From assembly GCA_030052745.1 (NCBI GenBank), contig JANBVO010000017.1, positions 496,001-560,000 of the forward strand: 64,000 nt of DNA. The letters are read 5' to 3'. This DNA is from Pleurostoma richardsiae. Lineage: Eukaryota > Ascomycota > Sordariomycetes > Calosphaeriales > Pleurostomataceae. The notes beneath the pieces are model-generated. The model saw only the letters and a program-made list of their open reading frames with translations. It had not been told where the DNA came from and ran no database searches. A program made the position numbers and the translations under genes. Shown here piece by piece: positions 54,292-64,000 of this stretch. Positions within the stretch are counted from its first letter, which is position 1; every line of letters starts with the position of its first letter.

Positions 54292-56769
54292 TCATATCAT
54301 ATGCACCTGGACATCCTTCTCGAGAATCTCAATGAGCATCCTCGTATCCGCCCCTGTCAGTACCGCCTGCCCGACCTTCACCGTCCGCAGCGCGACAACA
54401 ATGGCGTACAGTACCTCCGCTTCCTGCAGATAGCGCTCCCTCAGAGAAATAACCACGTCTACCGCAAGATTCTTGTAGAGATTAGCGCGCTCCTCATCCT
54501 CCACAAGGTCGGCGTCAAGGAACGCGAGCTCGAACTCCTCCATCAGCTCCTGGGCCAGCGCCGGAGCCTGCGTCAGCAGCCGATTGCGCCCGTCCCGCAC
54601 CTCGCTCATCCGCCCCACGATCGACAGCCATGCGTCCAGTCGCACGAGCTCCAGCAGCCGCCGCTCGCATGCATCTTGCGACTTCTGCACCGCGAGCTCG
54701 GACTGCGCAGCAAGGACCTCTACAGCTGGCAGGAGCTGCGCGAACGCGGGGTGCAGGCCACCCTGGGCGAATGTCCCCGTGCAGACCACACCCAGCTTGT
54801 CGGAGCCGTGGGCGTACGGGGGGTGTGTAGTATGCCCGGACCCCATCCACTCGAGCGTGTCTTCACATTGAGCAGAGATCTCATCCAAATACCGGACGGG
54901 TGTCTCTAGCCACATTATGGCCACGGCCTCGATGAGGACGTGCACCGCTACGCTGCATAGCTGCGGTGACAGGTCGGCGAAGGAGCGCCAGGGAGTCGCC
55001 CAGAAGCCGGGCAGGATGTCTGTCTGTGACAGCCAGAACCAGTTGATATTGCCTTCATGTGATCCGGCCTCTTCGCGTCGATCCGAGATAATAACCCCAT
55101 TATCGCTGACGGCGTCATTCTCACTCCTCTCATTGAGCATGGACGAATGCATCGAGGCGTTTTCGCGAGGCTTGTCTGAAGCCGAGGTCGAGGCCCTGGA
55201 TGAAATGGATCTTGCGACAGCTCTTGGTGCTCCATCTGGCTTAATATCGCTCTCTCGACGTGTTACAGGGTCGATGAAGGTGACACCTCTGTCCTCTCGA
55301 TTCTTTCGCATAAAACTTATGTCATCCGTGTCTGTAGGGGCGATAAGAGCGTCATTCTGTGCAGACACGTTGCTGGGAGCCGGCCTAGATTCCATCTCTG
55401 AAGCTTGTCTGAGATCCCTGTTGGACCCATCGCTATCACCACTATAATGCTCCTCGGACCGCTGGGGCTGCTCTTCTCCGTCCTCCCTCTCCTTCCTTAG
55501 CCGGGAGGTGTGCCGCCATAGCCTGTCTTGCTCCGGCTCCGTAATCCATCTTAAGGCTATGATGTATTCAGGATCCTTCTCGTCGATTTCAAAGGGCACT
55601 TGGAAGGTCTTGAGCGTCTCAAGTGATAGATATTTCCTTGCCATCCGTGTATAGGTCGGTCTCGGCTTTTTGCCTTGTGCAGCGATCTTCTTGTGCAGGA
55701 CCTCCCAGCTGAAGACAGGTGGCTGGAAGTCCGGCTGGGCATCTTCCAGGGGAGCGGTTGGTTCTGCCCGTTCAGGGGGGCTGTTCATTACGACAACACG
55801 CCATTGTCCGTCGCGGGGCCCCCGCCCGGGAAAAGCCTGTGTAGGAACCTCTTGAGACGATGCTGTCTGACCATCATGGTTAGGACCAGGACGCGGTTCG
55901 GAGACGTCAGGCTGCATGCTGAAACGACTCGAGCTCTTCTCCACGGCTCTCCTTCCCCGCCAGTTATAGTGGCGGCTCGCAACAATACAGTTACCCATAG
56001 CACGCCAGAGCCAGCTCTTCGATATCTTGCCCGTGGCGCCGATGCCGGGGCTCTGTGTCCCTGGCCTGGGTACAAAGTGGATTGCGGGACCAAGCACAGG
56101 ATGCTGTGCACTGGTGATTGTCCCTGCTTGACCCTGCATAGAGATGGAGGCGCGGTCAAAAGAAGCCGCTGTGCATTCCATGCCAATCATCAAAGCCATG
56201 ACAACCGCGTCTCGTAGCGACATCTGCATCGGGACGCTGGGTAGGTCGGCTGGGCAGCGGTCTGCATCACCTTCGACAAACGTGAAGCCTATAGATGCGT
56301 GGCTAGAGTGGTAAACAGCTCGACAAAACGATGCCCAAGAGGCTTCACCAACCCCGTACACAGGCTGTGTCGACGATGTCTGTGGCTTTTGGTTGTAGAC
56401 ATGCGTCATGGGCAGTTGCTCCTGCTGGCTCCCGAGATGAGTTGAGACTCCAGCCTCCTCCCCCTGAGCTCCACTTAATTTCAGAGGCAACGGCGTACCG
56501 ACCTGCGCGTAAGAACGTGCTGCTGAGGAGGGCCACAGGTCCGGGGGCAGGCCGATCTGCGGGATCTTGTAGACCACTCGAAATCGGAACTGAGACATCT
56601 TCCAGATGCGACGGCCCTGGCCGGGGAGATCTCCGAACACCACGCTATCGCACAGGCGAATGAGCTGTCCGGTGATGATGTACTGCTGTAATGCCTGGGC
56701 TGTGGCGATGAGCAGCGCAACAATGGAGATGGCCAGGGCGGCGAAGGACGATATCGTGTCATCATCCAT
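54292..56769 (-). CDS. Modin-like fungal protein of unknown function
   Basis: Single exon, 825 aa, ATG at 56769. The N-terminus has one membrane anchor (SSFAALAISIVALLIATAQ, about 7-25) followed by a conserved segment, QYIITGQLIRLCDSVVFGDLP and GRRIWKMSQFRFRVVYKIPQI. I recall this start from proteins labelled modin in Sordariomycetes. A long cytosolic region follows. It has a conserved block near 160-280 (AVVMALMIGMECTAASFDRAS, GNCIVASRHYNWRGRRAV), then a Ser/Glu-rich linker (about 400-560). A conserved C-terminal part contains INWFWLSQTDILPGFWATPW and a helical region ending near ILEKDVQVHMI. No catalytic motif is seen. Function unknown; the family name is from memory and less sure than the gene itself. 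Confidence 0.8.
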   Translation of the reverse strand: MDDDTISSFAALAISIVALLIATAQALQQYIITGQLIRLCDSVVFGDLPGQGRRIWKMSQFRFRVVYKIPQIGLPPDLWPSSAARSYAQVGTPLPLKLSGAQGEEAGVSTHLGSQQEQLPMTHVYNQKPQTSSTQPVYGVGEASWASFCRAVYHSSHASIGFTFVEGDADRCPADLPSVPMQMSLRDAVVMALMIGMECTAASFDRASISMQGQAGTITSAQHPVLGPAIHFVPRPGTQSPGIGATGKISKSWLWRAMGNCIVASRHYNWRGRRAVEKSSSRFSMQPDVSEPRPGPNHDGQTASSQEVPTQAFPGRGPRDGQWRVVVMNSPPERAEPTAPLEDAQPDFQPPVFSWEVLHKKIAAQGKKPRPTYTRMARKYLSLETLKTFQVPFEIDEKDPEYIIALRWITEPEQDRLWRHTSRLRKEREDGEEQPQRSEEHYSGDSDGSNRDLRQASEMESRPAPSNVSAQNDALIAPTDTDDISFMRKNREDRGVTFIDPVTRRESDIKPDGAPRAVARSISSRASTSASDKPRENASMHSSMLNERSENDAVSDNGVIISDRREEAGSHEGNINWFWLSQTDILPGFWATPWRSFADLSPQLCSVAVHVLIEAVAIMWLETPVRYLDEISAQCEDTLEWMGSGHTTHPPYAHGSDKLGVVCTGTFAQGGLHPAFAQLLPAVEVLAAQSELAVQKSQDACERRLLELVRLDAWLSIVGRMSEVRDGRNRLLTQAPALAQELMEEFELAFLDADLVEDEERANLYKNLAVDVVISLRERYLQEAEVLYAIVVALRTVKVGQAVLTGADTRMLIEILEKDVQVHMI

Positions 56770-57212
56770 GGCTAATCGTCGATTGATGGTATATCTTCGG
56801 CCCTGAAGTCTGTTAAAGATGAGTATTAACCAGAATGCCGGGAGGCATCACAGCAAGACAGCCTTGACTCCGACAATGGGCGCTCATTTCCGCGATTTCA
56901 TATTTCTTATCGTTGCGAGCTTGGGCCACCTACGACGTGTCCAATGCCCGAAGACCTTTAATTGGCTGGGGTCTCTGATATTTGCACGGGAAACGGCAGA
57001 AGACCTTCCTATGTTACACGCCGAGACATCTCGAGGAAAGTATAATGAGAACGTGGAGGAATAAGAGCAAGCCGCCCCGTTCATAACGAACGTCTCTCTC
57101 AGCCATGACGATGGCCCGCAAAGAGCGAGCTAGACCTCATCCCATCAGAACCGGGGCGTGCTAATATGTCGTTTCAATATGGCGTTTCTGACTTCAGCCT
57201 GCACGTTGCCGA
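56770..57212. other. Intergenic stretch
   Basis: Promoter of the modin-like gene on the left and 3' flank of the GH7 gene on the right. Nothing else is supported. Confidence 0.5.
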
Positions 57213-58656
57213 TTACACTTCGCATACCGAAGAATCCAGGAGAGTCTGGTCTGCGACGGGGTAAGTAGACCCTATCTCGCCCCATCTGATATTGCTGAAT
57301 GTCACCACGGGATTCGGCTGGGCCTCCACGATCACAGTGGGGTTCCCTTCGGTTGTGCTGCACGGCCCGTTGCTGCCGCTATCGAGCCAATTCATGAAAG
57401 TGTCCGTATCCCACCATAGGCTCATAGCCAGCACCATACCACGGTCCAGGGCCTCTCCTACGGCTTGGTTTCCGCCCATGTCCAGGTAGCGCGACGCACC
57501 AGATTTGCAGCAGTATTCATCCGTGATGGAGCTCGGCCGCGCCGTCCTCTCCACGAGGTTCAAGCACTTATTAGAGATGAACCTGCCGCCCTGGATATAC
57601 GCCCTTTGGATAGCGACAAGAACACCGTCTTCCTCCTTGAACCGGGTCACGACGGTGAACGGCTGGGACGTGTCCACCGTCAGCTCCGAGCCGTAATAGT
57701 CCTCATGGCCTAGAGCATATGGATTTTGCTTGCATCCTGTTTCGTCACAGACGCCATCCGTACCACAGTCATCACCTGAGCACCTGTACAGCCCTGTTTG
57801 CTCGCAGGTGCGCGCACTCATTGATGTTGCTTGGGAATTGGCTTCCCAGATATCAATCTCGTTGCAGCAAGAGCCGTCGCCATCAATGTTTCCCTGTCTC
57901 ATGTCAGCGAGTTCCACGTCTGTTCCTTAAACAGCGGCACTTACAACACCCTCTATGAAGGGAAAGACACGACACTGGGCGTCACAGTAGCCGGTGCCAT
58001 ACTCGGCCCCGCCCGTATTCAGCGTGCTCTGACCACCTGTCAGATCCATCTCGACGAGATAGAGTGCCCCGTTCATCCCGCAGGGCAACTGGCTGACATC
58101 CACATCGAAGGCGAACTCTTGTCCATTGAGTGTAAATGGCTGGTACTGAGTCTCATCCGGGGTGAGCAGGTATACGCGGGGATGAAGGCTTCTAACAGCG
58201 GTCTGTCGTTGCTGCAGGTGCAAGGCAGAACTGGCATTGGCGACCTGCTGTAGGCGCAGGACGTCGCCATCAGTTGTGACTCCATGGTTGGCGTAGTCAC
58301 TGATGCCCTCGATGATGCAGTTCGTTTGGCAGGTATCGACATCTGGGCAGGCAGTCACGTTGGGAGCCTTGCCCACTCTCCCACAGCTTCGACCTCTCGA
58401 TCAGCGATGTGACTCGTGGCTGGACAGAACGGATGAAGCGAGCAACCTACGTGAGATTTGGATATTGAAGCTGGTGAATCGGGTGACGCATCGAATCCAG
58501 CACAAGCGCCGAGTCGTAGCTCTGACACCCATCTGCTATAGTGCAGATGTATGTCGTCAATTTCGGATGGACCTCTGGTAGGGCCCCTGGCCGCTGTGCG
58601 ATAGTCACGCTCACAAAAGCGCGCAATGCGCAAGCGACGGTAGTTCCTCGGACCAT
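57213..58656 (-). CDS. GH7 cellulase (endoglucanase/cellobiohydrolase), catalytic domain only
   Basis: Secreted retaining beta-1,4-glucanase of family GH7. Exons 58656-58451, 58377-57945 and 57893-57213 give 439 aa with a closed frame. A signal peptide (about 1-20) precedes QRPGALPEVHPKLTTYICT, the canonical mature start with N-terminal Gln. The middle shows CPDVDTCQTNC, then GISDYANHGVTTDGDVLRL. The catalytic motif CCNEIDIWEAN lies in exon 3: Glu225 nucleophile, Asp227 and Glu230 acid/base. The many Cys match the family's disulfide-rich fold. The protein ends soon after the catalytic core, with no Ser/Thr linker or CBM1. The DAQC..FIEGVGNIDGDG text resembles the endoglucanase side of the family more than Cel7A, but loop analysis would be needed to decide. 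Confidence 0.93.
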
Positions 58657-60916
58657 TGTGCTGACTCTCTTCAACTGCAAGACGTGCTTCTTCACGAAGA
58701 TAGAAATAGGTGATACGTGACCCGGCCATGCATCCCATTCTATATTCGGGGATCGGCTGCAGGCGTCTCCGGATGCTTTTGGGATTTAGCTAGGTCACGA
58801 TCTTATGACGCGCACTCTGTCTTCGAGGAAGACCGTCTGAGCTCTAAGGCCCACTGTAGCTCAGCCATGGACTATACTTCTCGCATAGATCAGGATGCAA
58901 ACGCAATATATCGGAGCTTCAATGACCCTGTGGCTTTTCTCTACCAGCCTATGGTGGCAGGAGCCTGTGCAGCTGAGGCACTCGTTGGGTGGGGAAAGAA
59001 GACACTGTCGCTCGCAGGCGTAGAGTTCATCCCCGTTCACTCATCGTGCAATGCGGCAACGTAGGTACGCCCATCTCGAAGGAGCTCTCGTCTTGATGCT
59101 GCTCAACAGGAAAGAAGCAACCGACACCTCCAACTCTTCAGGTGCAGGCCAGTAAAACGGGACATACTGAGAACGGTGTCCCAGCCCTACATCCGGAGTG
59201 ATGTCTCCTCTGTTGGGGATGTCAACCATCGGGTTCGACCTCAGAAAGGTCAGACTGACCCTCAGGTCTAGCAGGATCATACTGGTAAAAGTAGAGAAAT
59301 GCAGGTTGATTGCCTTAAGGAAAGCTACTGTACAGCAGGAGGGTATGGCCACTTTATATACACACAGCCTCTCCAGCCCCTGGCATTCCTTGTACCAGGA
59401 CTTGGCTTGTGAGTCTCTGCACCAATATCTCTATGTCTTGCCAGCCAGGGTATCCCATTGGCATCCCAGGGGCATCCCGTAGAGATTTTCAGCACGTGCC
59501 GCAGTCATGCATGTGCTGTACACGGGCGGCCCGAGTGGCAGCACTGTGTGGGTGCTCAGCGGACTCAGCCCGGCTTTCACGCAGAATTCTAACTCGCAGT
59601 GCAATGCGAGACTGAACTGCTTGGCGATATTGAGTGCGGTCAAGGCTGCGGACTCCATCCCAGCCAGCACTGTAACCTCCGCATTGAGCAGCACGACAAC
59701 AGTGTGCATGGAAGCAGGGCCATTCAGTGTCCCTGTGTTTCAGGGACTGGCGAAAATGCTTGTGGAGCATAGGCTTATTACGGTCGGTAGGAAAGGCATC
59801 ATTGACGGGGTCATGAACCTGCCTATATCTTGAGCCTAATGGCATGTGGATTTGTTGAGAAAGTGGTCAGAGCCCACACACTTGATCCCGTCTGTGAGGA
59901 AGTAGACGGCTTGGTTGAACGGGGTGTAGAGGCACATATGGGGGACGGCGTATCGCCCCTAGTCATCCCAGCTCCGACCTGAATGCTCATCTGCTCCTGG
60001 GTCGGCCTGGCCGCCTCAGACGTACTCTCCAGGTATGTGACCGGTCGGTCGATGAAGTTTCCGCTAGAACGATCGTAGGTTGCCGGCCGGTTGAAAGGAG
60101 TTGATTAGATGGTTCCGGGCTTGTATGGCTATGCGAACTTCCCAGAATCTTGACCGGATGCGTCGCAATGAGCATCGAGGCGACACTGTATAATTGGGAG
60201 AGACCCACGCAATCCTGTACTTGAGGCAAGCTGCTTTCATTACTATAGCTGCGCCAAACGAAGTGAGGGCCTCCGTAGAGAACATGATCTGAAGCATTCC
60301 GTGGCCATGGTACGAAGCCCATAATGCGTAGTGTCACTGACTATGCTGCCCGACAGTGAATGAGCGAATACGAGGCCCAAACAAGCCTGTTTCAGAGATT
60401 ATAGTTTTCAGCTTTCGTTCAGATGCTGCTGCGTGGCTCGTTCGTGCAAGGAGTCTTTGTGTGACGCTTCTGAGAATACAGAATGGACCAATTATCGTTG
60501 AACACAAGCGTGCCAGGTCGGACGTATGTATTAAGCGGTCGCACATGAAGGACATCCACATTGACAGATTAAGGGGCCTATTTGGAGTCTGGCTATCGGT
60601 CAGCGGCTTCTGTGCCAGCTCTCACACCTCTAGATGCTTAGGCTTCGCAACTCGCACTGCTGTCGCCAGGATCAGCCGTTCATCATCATTTGGGATCGCG
60701 CCCGGAATATTGATGTTGTCTTATTACTGTACTACCGCAATATACTCGAGGCAGGACGACTCGCGATGTCTGTTACACAACTCTCGTTGTGAGCGGGATG
60801 TCTTCCAGGTAAGCACTCGTGGACACGACGTTGAAGGGTTCATGATAAATAAAGTCTCTCCCTATTCGAATGTCCGAGGATATTCTGTTGACAAACCGGG
60901 GCCACACACTGTCATC
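58657..60916. other. Intergenic with unassigned open frames
   Basis: No family recognised. Two plus-strand stretches read smoothly and may be pieces of one decayed or intron-rich gene. One is 58867-59064 (starts MDYTSRIDQDANAIYRSF). The other is 59507-59833 (contains YTGGPSGSTVWVL and GLAKMLVEHRLITVG). I could not join them by convincing splice sites, so they are not called as a CDS. The long frame ending at 61762 begins at 60356, but its coding part is taken from 60917. Confidence 0.4.
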
Positions 60917-61762
60917 ATGAGGTATTATTTCGTTGACTTTATCCTCCCTCTGCTTCCCCTTGCTCAGGGGGGCTCCTACCAATATCCCACACTTTCACCA
61001 ACCACTGTAACCTCGTATGAGACATCTCACAGTGCCACCTTCAGCTCAGGAATGATAACCTGCTATGAGGGTCAGGTAGGGTGCGGGATCCCTACCATCG
61101 CTAGGACATGCTACACCGTTCCTACGCCCACTTCCTGTACCGCGTACTCCTCGCCGTGTGTGGGATGTGCGGGAACTATGTTCACCTACAACTGCCAATG
61201 CCCTCAGACGCCATTCACGTCCAGCTCGGGTCTGGCCACCTCTACAACCGGATCAATCGTGTGCTATGAGGGCATGGTGGGCTGTGGCACTCCGAGCGTC
61301 TCGACCACATGTTACGAGGTCGCAACACCCACATCCTGCACGGCCTATTCCTCTCCGTGCGTGGGATGCATGGGGACGCCGTTTACTTACGACTGTCGTT
61401 GTGCGTCTTCATTGTCCTCAACATCGCCGATCTCGACAACGCCAGTGCCTCCTTACTCGCATAACTCCACCACCATCACACAGCCGGGGGTGGTAACAAC
61501 ATCTACTACGATAGCAATCGCCCTACCCACGCTGACGACCTGCCCGCCGTCAGTCACATGCTCCGGGCAGACTGTTACGTGGATTAGCAACATCGGACCG
61601 ACCGCCTGCCCCCCTAGCCAGACTTGCAGTGCTATCCTCCCCGCCGTACCCTCATCAACCACTAGAACTGCCGGGCCCACGGCAGCTAGTAGTGCTGGGA
61701 GAACACTGTACGCTAGGGACTTACTCATTGGAGGACTGTTGGCAGCTCTGGAGTGGCTGTGA
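60917..61762 (+). CDS. GPI-anchored Cys-rich cell-surface protein with duplicated eight-Cys module
   Basis: Single exon, 281 aa from the ATG at 60917. It has a signal peptide (hydrophobic FVDFILPLLPLAQG, about 5-18). Two copies of an eight-Cys module follow at about 49-95 and 116-162. The Cys spacing is identical in both: C-x6-C-x8-C-x8-C-x6-C-x2-C-x8-C-x-C, offset by exactly 67 residues, with CYEGxVGCG and TSCTAYSSPCVGC conserved. Next is a Ser/Thr-rich stretch, a four-Cys tail (CPPSVTC, CPPSQTC) and a C-terminal hydrophobic segment (DLLIGGLLAALEWL) after a small-residue site (AASSAG). That is a GPI signal. The frame is open upstream to 60356, but a signal peptide is only formed from this ATG. 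Family not recognised; likely wall- or membrane-anchored surface protein. Confidence 0.78.
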   Translation: MRYYFVDFILPLLPLAQGGSYQYPTLSPTTVTSYETSHSATFSSGMITCYEGQVGCGIPTIARTCYTVPTPTSCTAYSSPCVGCAGTMFTYNCQCPQTPFTSSSGLATSTTGSIVCYEGMVGCGTPSVSTTCYEVATPTSCTAYSSPCVGCMGTPFTYDCRCASSLSSTSPISTTPVPPYSHNSTTITQPGVVTTSTTIAIALPTLTTCPPSVTCSGQTVTWISNIGPTACPPSQTCSAILPAVPSSTTRTAGPTAASSAGRTLYARDLLIGGLLAALEWL

Positions 61763-62214
61763 GGTCACTAATTATTTGAAGAGCTGGATGATATATGAGG
61801 GGTCCTTAATGTAATACAAGCCCAGGTTCGGGTGAACCGTCCTGTTTGAGAGATCCATTACACAGGCAGTGATCTGATTGTACCGTAATACAGAAGCCAT
61901 CCTGTATGATGGCCAATCGAAGCATTCTAGCCCCCTGCTACGCTACGAAGACCACAGCTGCTCTTACCGTAGCCTTGCGGTCGTAGATAGGAGCCATAAT
62001 GCCTAGTACTAACGTCCCCCTCTCTCCGGCTAGCCCGAGTACTACATATCGTAGAACTGACAGGCGCTGATATGACATTGGCGGTGAGAGACATCCAAAC
62101 CGCTCCCCTGGTCGGGAGCACTAAAGACGAGCACTTGACTGGCTAACCTCAGACAAGACCACTATCTGGATGTAGGCGGCTGAATGAAGTTGATGTCGGT
62201 AGAGCCCACGCTTC
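61763..62214. other. Convergent intergenic stretch
   Basis: Between the 3' ends of the GPI protein gene and the cyclo-ligase-like gene. No supported feature. Confidence 0.5.
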
Positions 62215-62979
62215 TCATGCTGCATGCTTAAGGTGATCTTTGAGCTCCTGCAGAGGCGGGATGTCCCCCAGCATATTTGGCTCCAGCCTGTCCCACAAAA
62301 TGCCGCAGATGGGCTTCTTCACCGCGTCAACCTCGACGACCCGCGTGGGGGTCACTACTAGGTCGCACACAGTGTCGAACTCCTCGGGCCTCAGCTCGTC
62401 GGAGAGAACCTGGCAGTCGTGCACCACGGCAGCCGTTACTGTGTCTGTGCGGACGATGCCCCGCGCGAACATCATGCCCCATTCCAGGTCGAAAAATCCA
62501 TGGCCTTTGCCGAATCGGATCCCCTTGTCATTGATCGCCCCAGTCCCGGTCACCATCAGACCGACTTCTAAACGCATGTCCACGAGGTCCTGGAGAGACA
62601 CTGGCCTCCCGACCTTCTCCATACCGTCAAGTGTCGAGGCATACTTGTGCAGCTCTGGTGCGATGTTCGCAGGATCCAGGAGCCAGAAGCCTCTGCGGAT
62701 GCCGTAGGTCGTGATCAAGACCTTGATGCCGGCTTGTAGGGTCCGTTCCCGGAGATGTTCCAGGCAGTTATCCGGCGTGATAAAAACAGTGCTGCATTTA
62801 CGGTAGCGGGGGAGCGAGAAGAGCTGGTCGCATGCGGCTTCGGAGCCCTCGAAGTCGGCAATGAAGCTGGAGAAGTCAAAATGGAAGCGCGAGTCTGGTC
62901 TTGCGACCTTCCTCAGCTCGGTCCAGACCTTTGAGCGGATTTCCGCCTTGTGTTGAGATCCGCCGTGGACTAAGGCCAT
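62215..62979 (-). CDS. 5-formyltetrahydrofolate cyclo-ligase-like protein (MTHFSD-type)
   Basis: Single exon, 254 aa from the ATG at 62979. The fold is that of 5-formyl-THF cyclo-ligase, which converts 5-formyl-THF to 5,10-methenyl-THF with ATP. Visible blocks: an N-terminal helix-rich start with KAEIRSKVWTELRK, SSFIADFEGSEAACDQL, TLQAGIKVLITTYGIRRGFWLLDP, and GKGHGFFDLEWGMM, the variant of the GxGxGYYDR ATP/folate loop. Then come VVHDCQVL, RPEEFDTVCDLVVTPTRVVEV and a C-terminal helix. The departure from GYYDR, as in the MTHFSD subgroup, means activity is not certain. An in-frame ATG at 63381 would add 134 residues that look like non-coding sequence (Arg-rich, no conservation expected), so the shorter start is chosen. 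Confidence 0.86.
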   Translation of the reverse strand: MALVHGGSQHKAEIRSKVWTELRKVARPDSRFHFDFSSFIADFEGSEAACDQLFSLPRYRKCSTVFITPDNCLEHLRERTLQAGIKVLITTYGIRRGFWLLDPANIAPELHKYASTLDGMEKVGRPVSLQDLVDMRLEVGLMVTGTGAINDKGIRFGKGHGFFDLEWGMMFARGIVRTDTVTAAVVHDCQVLSDELRPEEFDTVCDLVVTPTRVVEVDAVKKPICGILWDRLEPNMLGDIPPLQELKDHLKHAA

Positions 62980-63828
62980 GGTCCTAATACTGAGACGAAG
63001 CCGCAGGGGATCGGCGTCGATGAACAAGGATGCGACCTGTCCAGGCTGCCAGGGTCGTTGAGAGATGATGCACCAACTGCTTTCAGGTGGCGAAAGCGCT
63101 TCTCCCACGCGAAAAGGACGTTCCAATCTGAGCAGCGCAGTCGAGCAGAGCCGCGAAGGCCAAGAGATCTGGCGCCGGTTACCACGTACCGTACCAGAAC
63201 GTCGGAGCAGCTGAAGCGTGGCCTTGAGGGAACGCCGCATTCCCGGTTGTCTCCGGCGCCGGCTCTTGCAAGCTTTTCGCGGCGGGATCCCCCCTATCAC
63301 GCCAGCCCATTCCCCAAGGAGCAAGGCATTCCAGACGGCCTGCCTTACTCGGTCGTAGCGGCTCCCCACATGCAGCGCCACTGCTGATATCGTTGGCCCC
63401 CTGGAAAGCTTATCTCTGGCCCTGCTGCGGGATTAGTCGACTGCCTGACTGCTTGCGACGAGACGGAGCAGTCGGCACCGCCGGGGCGATAACAAGATCG
63501 CCAATCACGGCGCGTCATTAACTATCTATCGGTCCGCATCGTGACGCTGTCGTGCGGGCAATACGTAATAGCCCAGGGTCCTCCAAGCCGAGAGCAGACG
63601 GGGCGCGCAGAGAGCAGCCCACATCTACACATGCGCTTTGCAGACCCTAATCGTATATCTTGGCGCGGTTTTGCTTTTCTGGTTTTCCCCGGGTCGCGTG
63701 CCTGGTTCTGTTTGTTGTCTCATCGCCAAGTCTGTCCGCCCCTTGGAGCGCAACGCTTCTTCTAGACTGCCGCCCGCCGTTCCATTAGCCCAGCCGCAGC
63801 CGTTGCCAAGCCTGCCTACCTCTTGACA
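62980..63828. other. Divergent promoter region
   Basis: Upstream region shared by the cyclo-ligase-like gene (minus) and the gene starting at 63829 (plus). No supported coding sequence; the in-frame minus-strand extension to 63381 is rejected. The last 120 bp before 63829 are CT-rich leader-like sequence. Confidence 0.5.
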
Positions 63829-64000
63829 ATGGCACAAGTGTCGAATCCCGAAGGTGTGGTCGACAAGGAGAAAGTTGCACCTGCCCCGGAGTCCCCCATC
63901 ATGGGGGCCGAGGTCACCGGCGACAAGGCGTTGGCTGCGCTGCAGCGCGTCAAGACTGCTGATGCGGCGCATCCCATCCACTGGAGCTCCACGAAGAAAT
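63829..64000 (+). CDS. 5' end of a gene, possibly an MFS transporter (partial)
   Basis: The frame opens at ATG 63829 (GACAATGG context) and runs off the window; 57 codons are visible. The translation is a hydrophilic Glu/Lys/Ala-rich N-terminus ending ADAAHPIHWSSTKK. That ending resembles the DPxxPxNWxxxKKW lead-in just before the first helix of many fungal MFS transporters, so a transporter is a guess. No domain is complete. The gene would diverge from the cyclo-ligase-like gene. Confidence 0.6.
   Translation, partial: MAQVSNPEGVVDKEKVAPAPESPIMGAEVTGDKALAALQRVKTADAAHPIHWSSTKK

Noticed and set aside
62980-63381. N-terminal extension of the cyclo-ligase-like protein to an ATG at 63381
   Set aside because: The added 134 residues are Arg-rich and lack sense; the family begins near the ATG at 62979.
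1-64000. CRISPR arrays, rRNA genes, intact insertion sequences or a PKS/NRPS core gene
   Set aside because: None seen on either strand; the sequence is eukaryotic and no megasynthase domain was found, so a secondary-metabolite cluster is only suggested by tailoring-type remnants.

Overview
The window reads as nuclear DNA of a filamentous ascomycete (Pezizomycotina, probably Sordariomycetes). The evidence is monocistronic genes on both strands, many short introns (about 50-120 nt) with GT..AG ends and CTAAC/CTGAC branch sites, and GC-rich coding third positions. The families are typical of such fungi: GH7 cellulase, WSC-domain protein, OPT and Dal5-type transporters, a Zn2Cys6 regulator and a modin-like protein. 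There are no operons, rRNA, convincing tRNAs, CRISPR arrays or intact transposons. The species cannot be named from the sequence alone.

Layout. (a) 0.7-10.3 kb is a nutrient and nitrogen block: a Dal5/Tna1-type permease, quinolinate phosphoribosyltransferase (de novo NAD synthesis), a GPR1/FUN34/YaaH acetate-type permease, a DUF1989 urea-carboxylase-associated protein and a divergently transcribed amino-acid permease. (b) 11.1-16.3 kb is one large secreted mosaic gene: quinoprotein-like part, Ig/HYDIN-like part, four WSC domains and a Ser-rich linker. (c) 19.6-31.7 kb holds a small unknown gene, an OPT oligopeptide transporter, a large vWA protein with a C-terminal RING/IBR/Rcat-like block, and a PAP2/IPC-synthase-like membrane protein. 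(d) 31.7-38 kb is mostly non-coding, with one small two-TM protein that carries an N-myristoylation signature.

(e) 38.1-48.9 kb is a gene graveyard. It contains broken ankyrin, LaeA-like methyltransferase, PD-(D/E)XK-like, glutathione S-transferase and Zn2Cys6 regulator genes around one MFS transporter that still reads intact. The regulator carries four Cys-to-Tyr changes at exact zinc-ligand positions and several stops that fit CAA/CAG to TAA/TAG. This is the pattern expected of repeat-induced point mutation (RIP). The mix of genes resembles a decayed secondary-metabolite or detoxification locus.

(f) 51-64 kb returns to intact genes: an SDR, a secreted cupredoxin, a modin-like protein, a GH7 cellulase, a GPI-anchored Cys-rich protein with a precise duplication, a 5-formyl-THF cyclo-ligase-like protein and the 5' end of a further gene at the right edge.

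Exon coordinates were derived by hand from splice consensus, reading frame and family conservation. Where the reading frame closes exactly across all junctions I say so.
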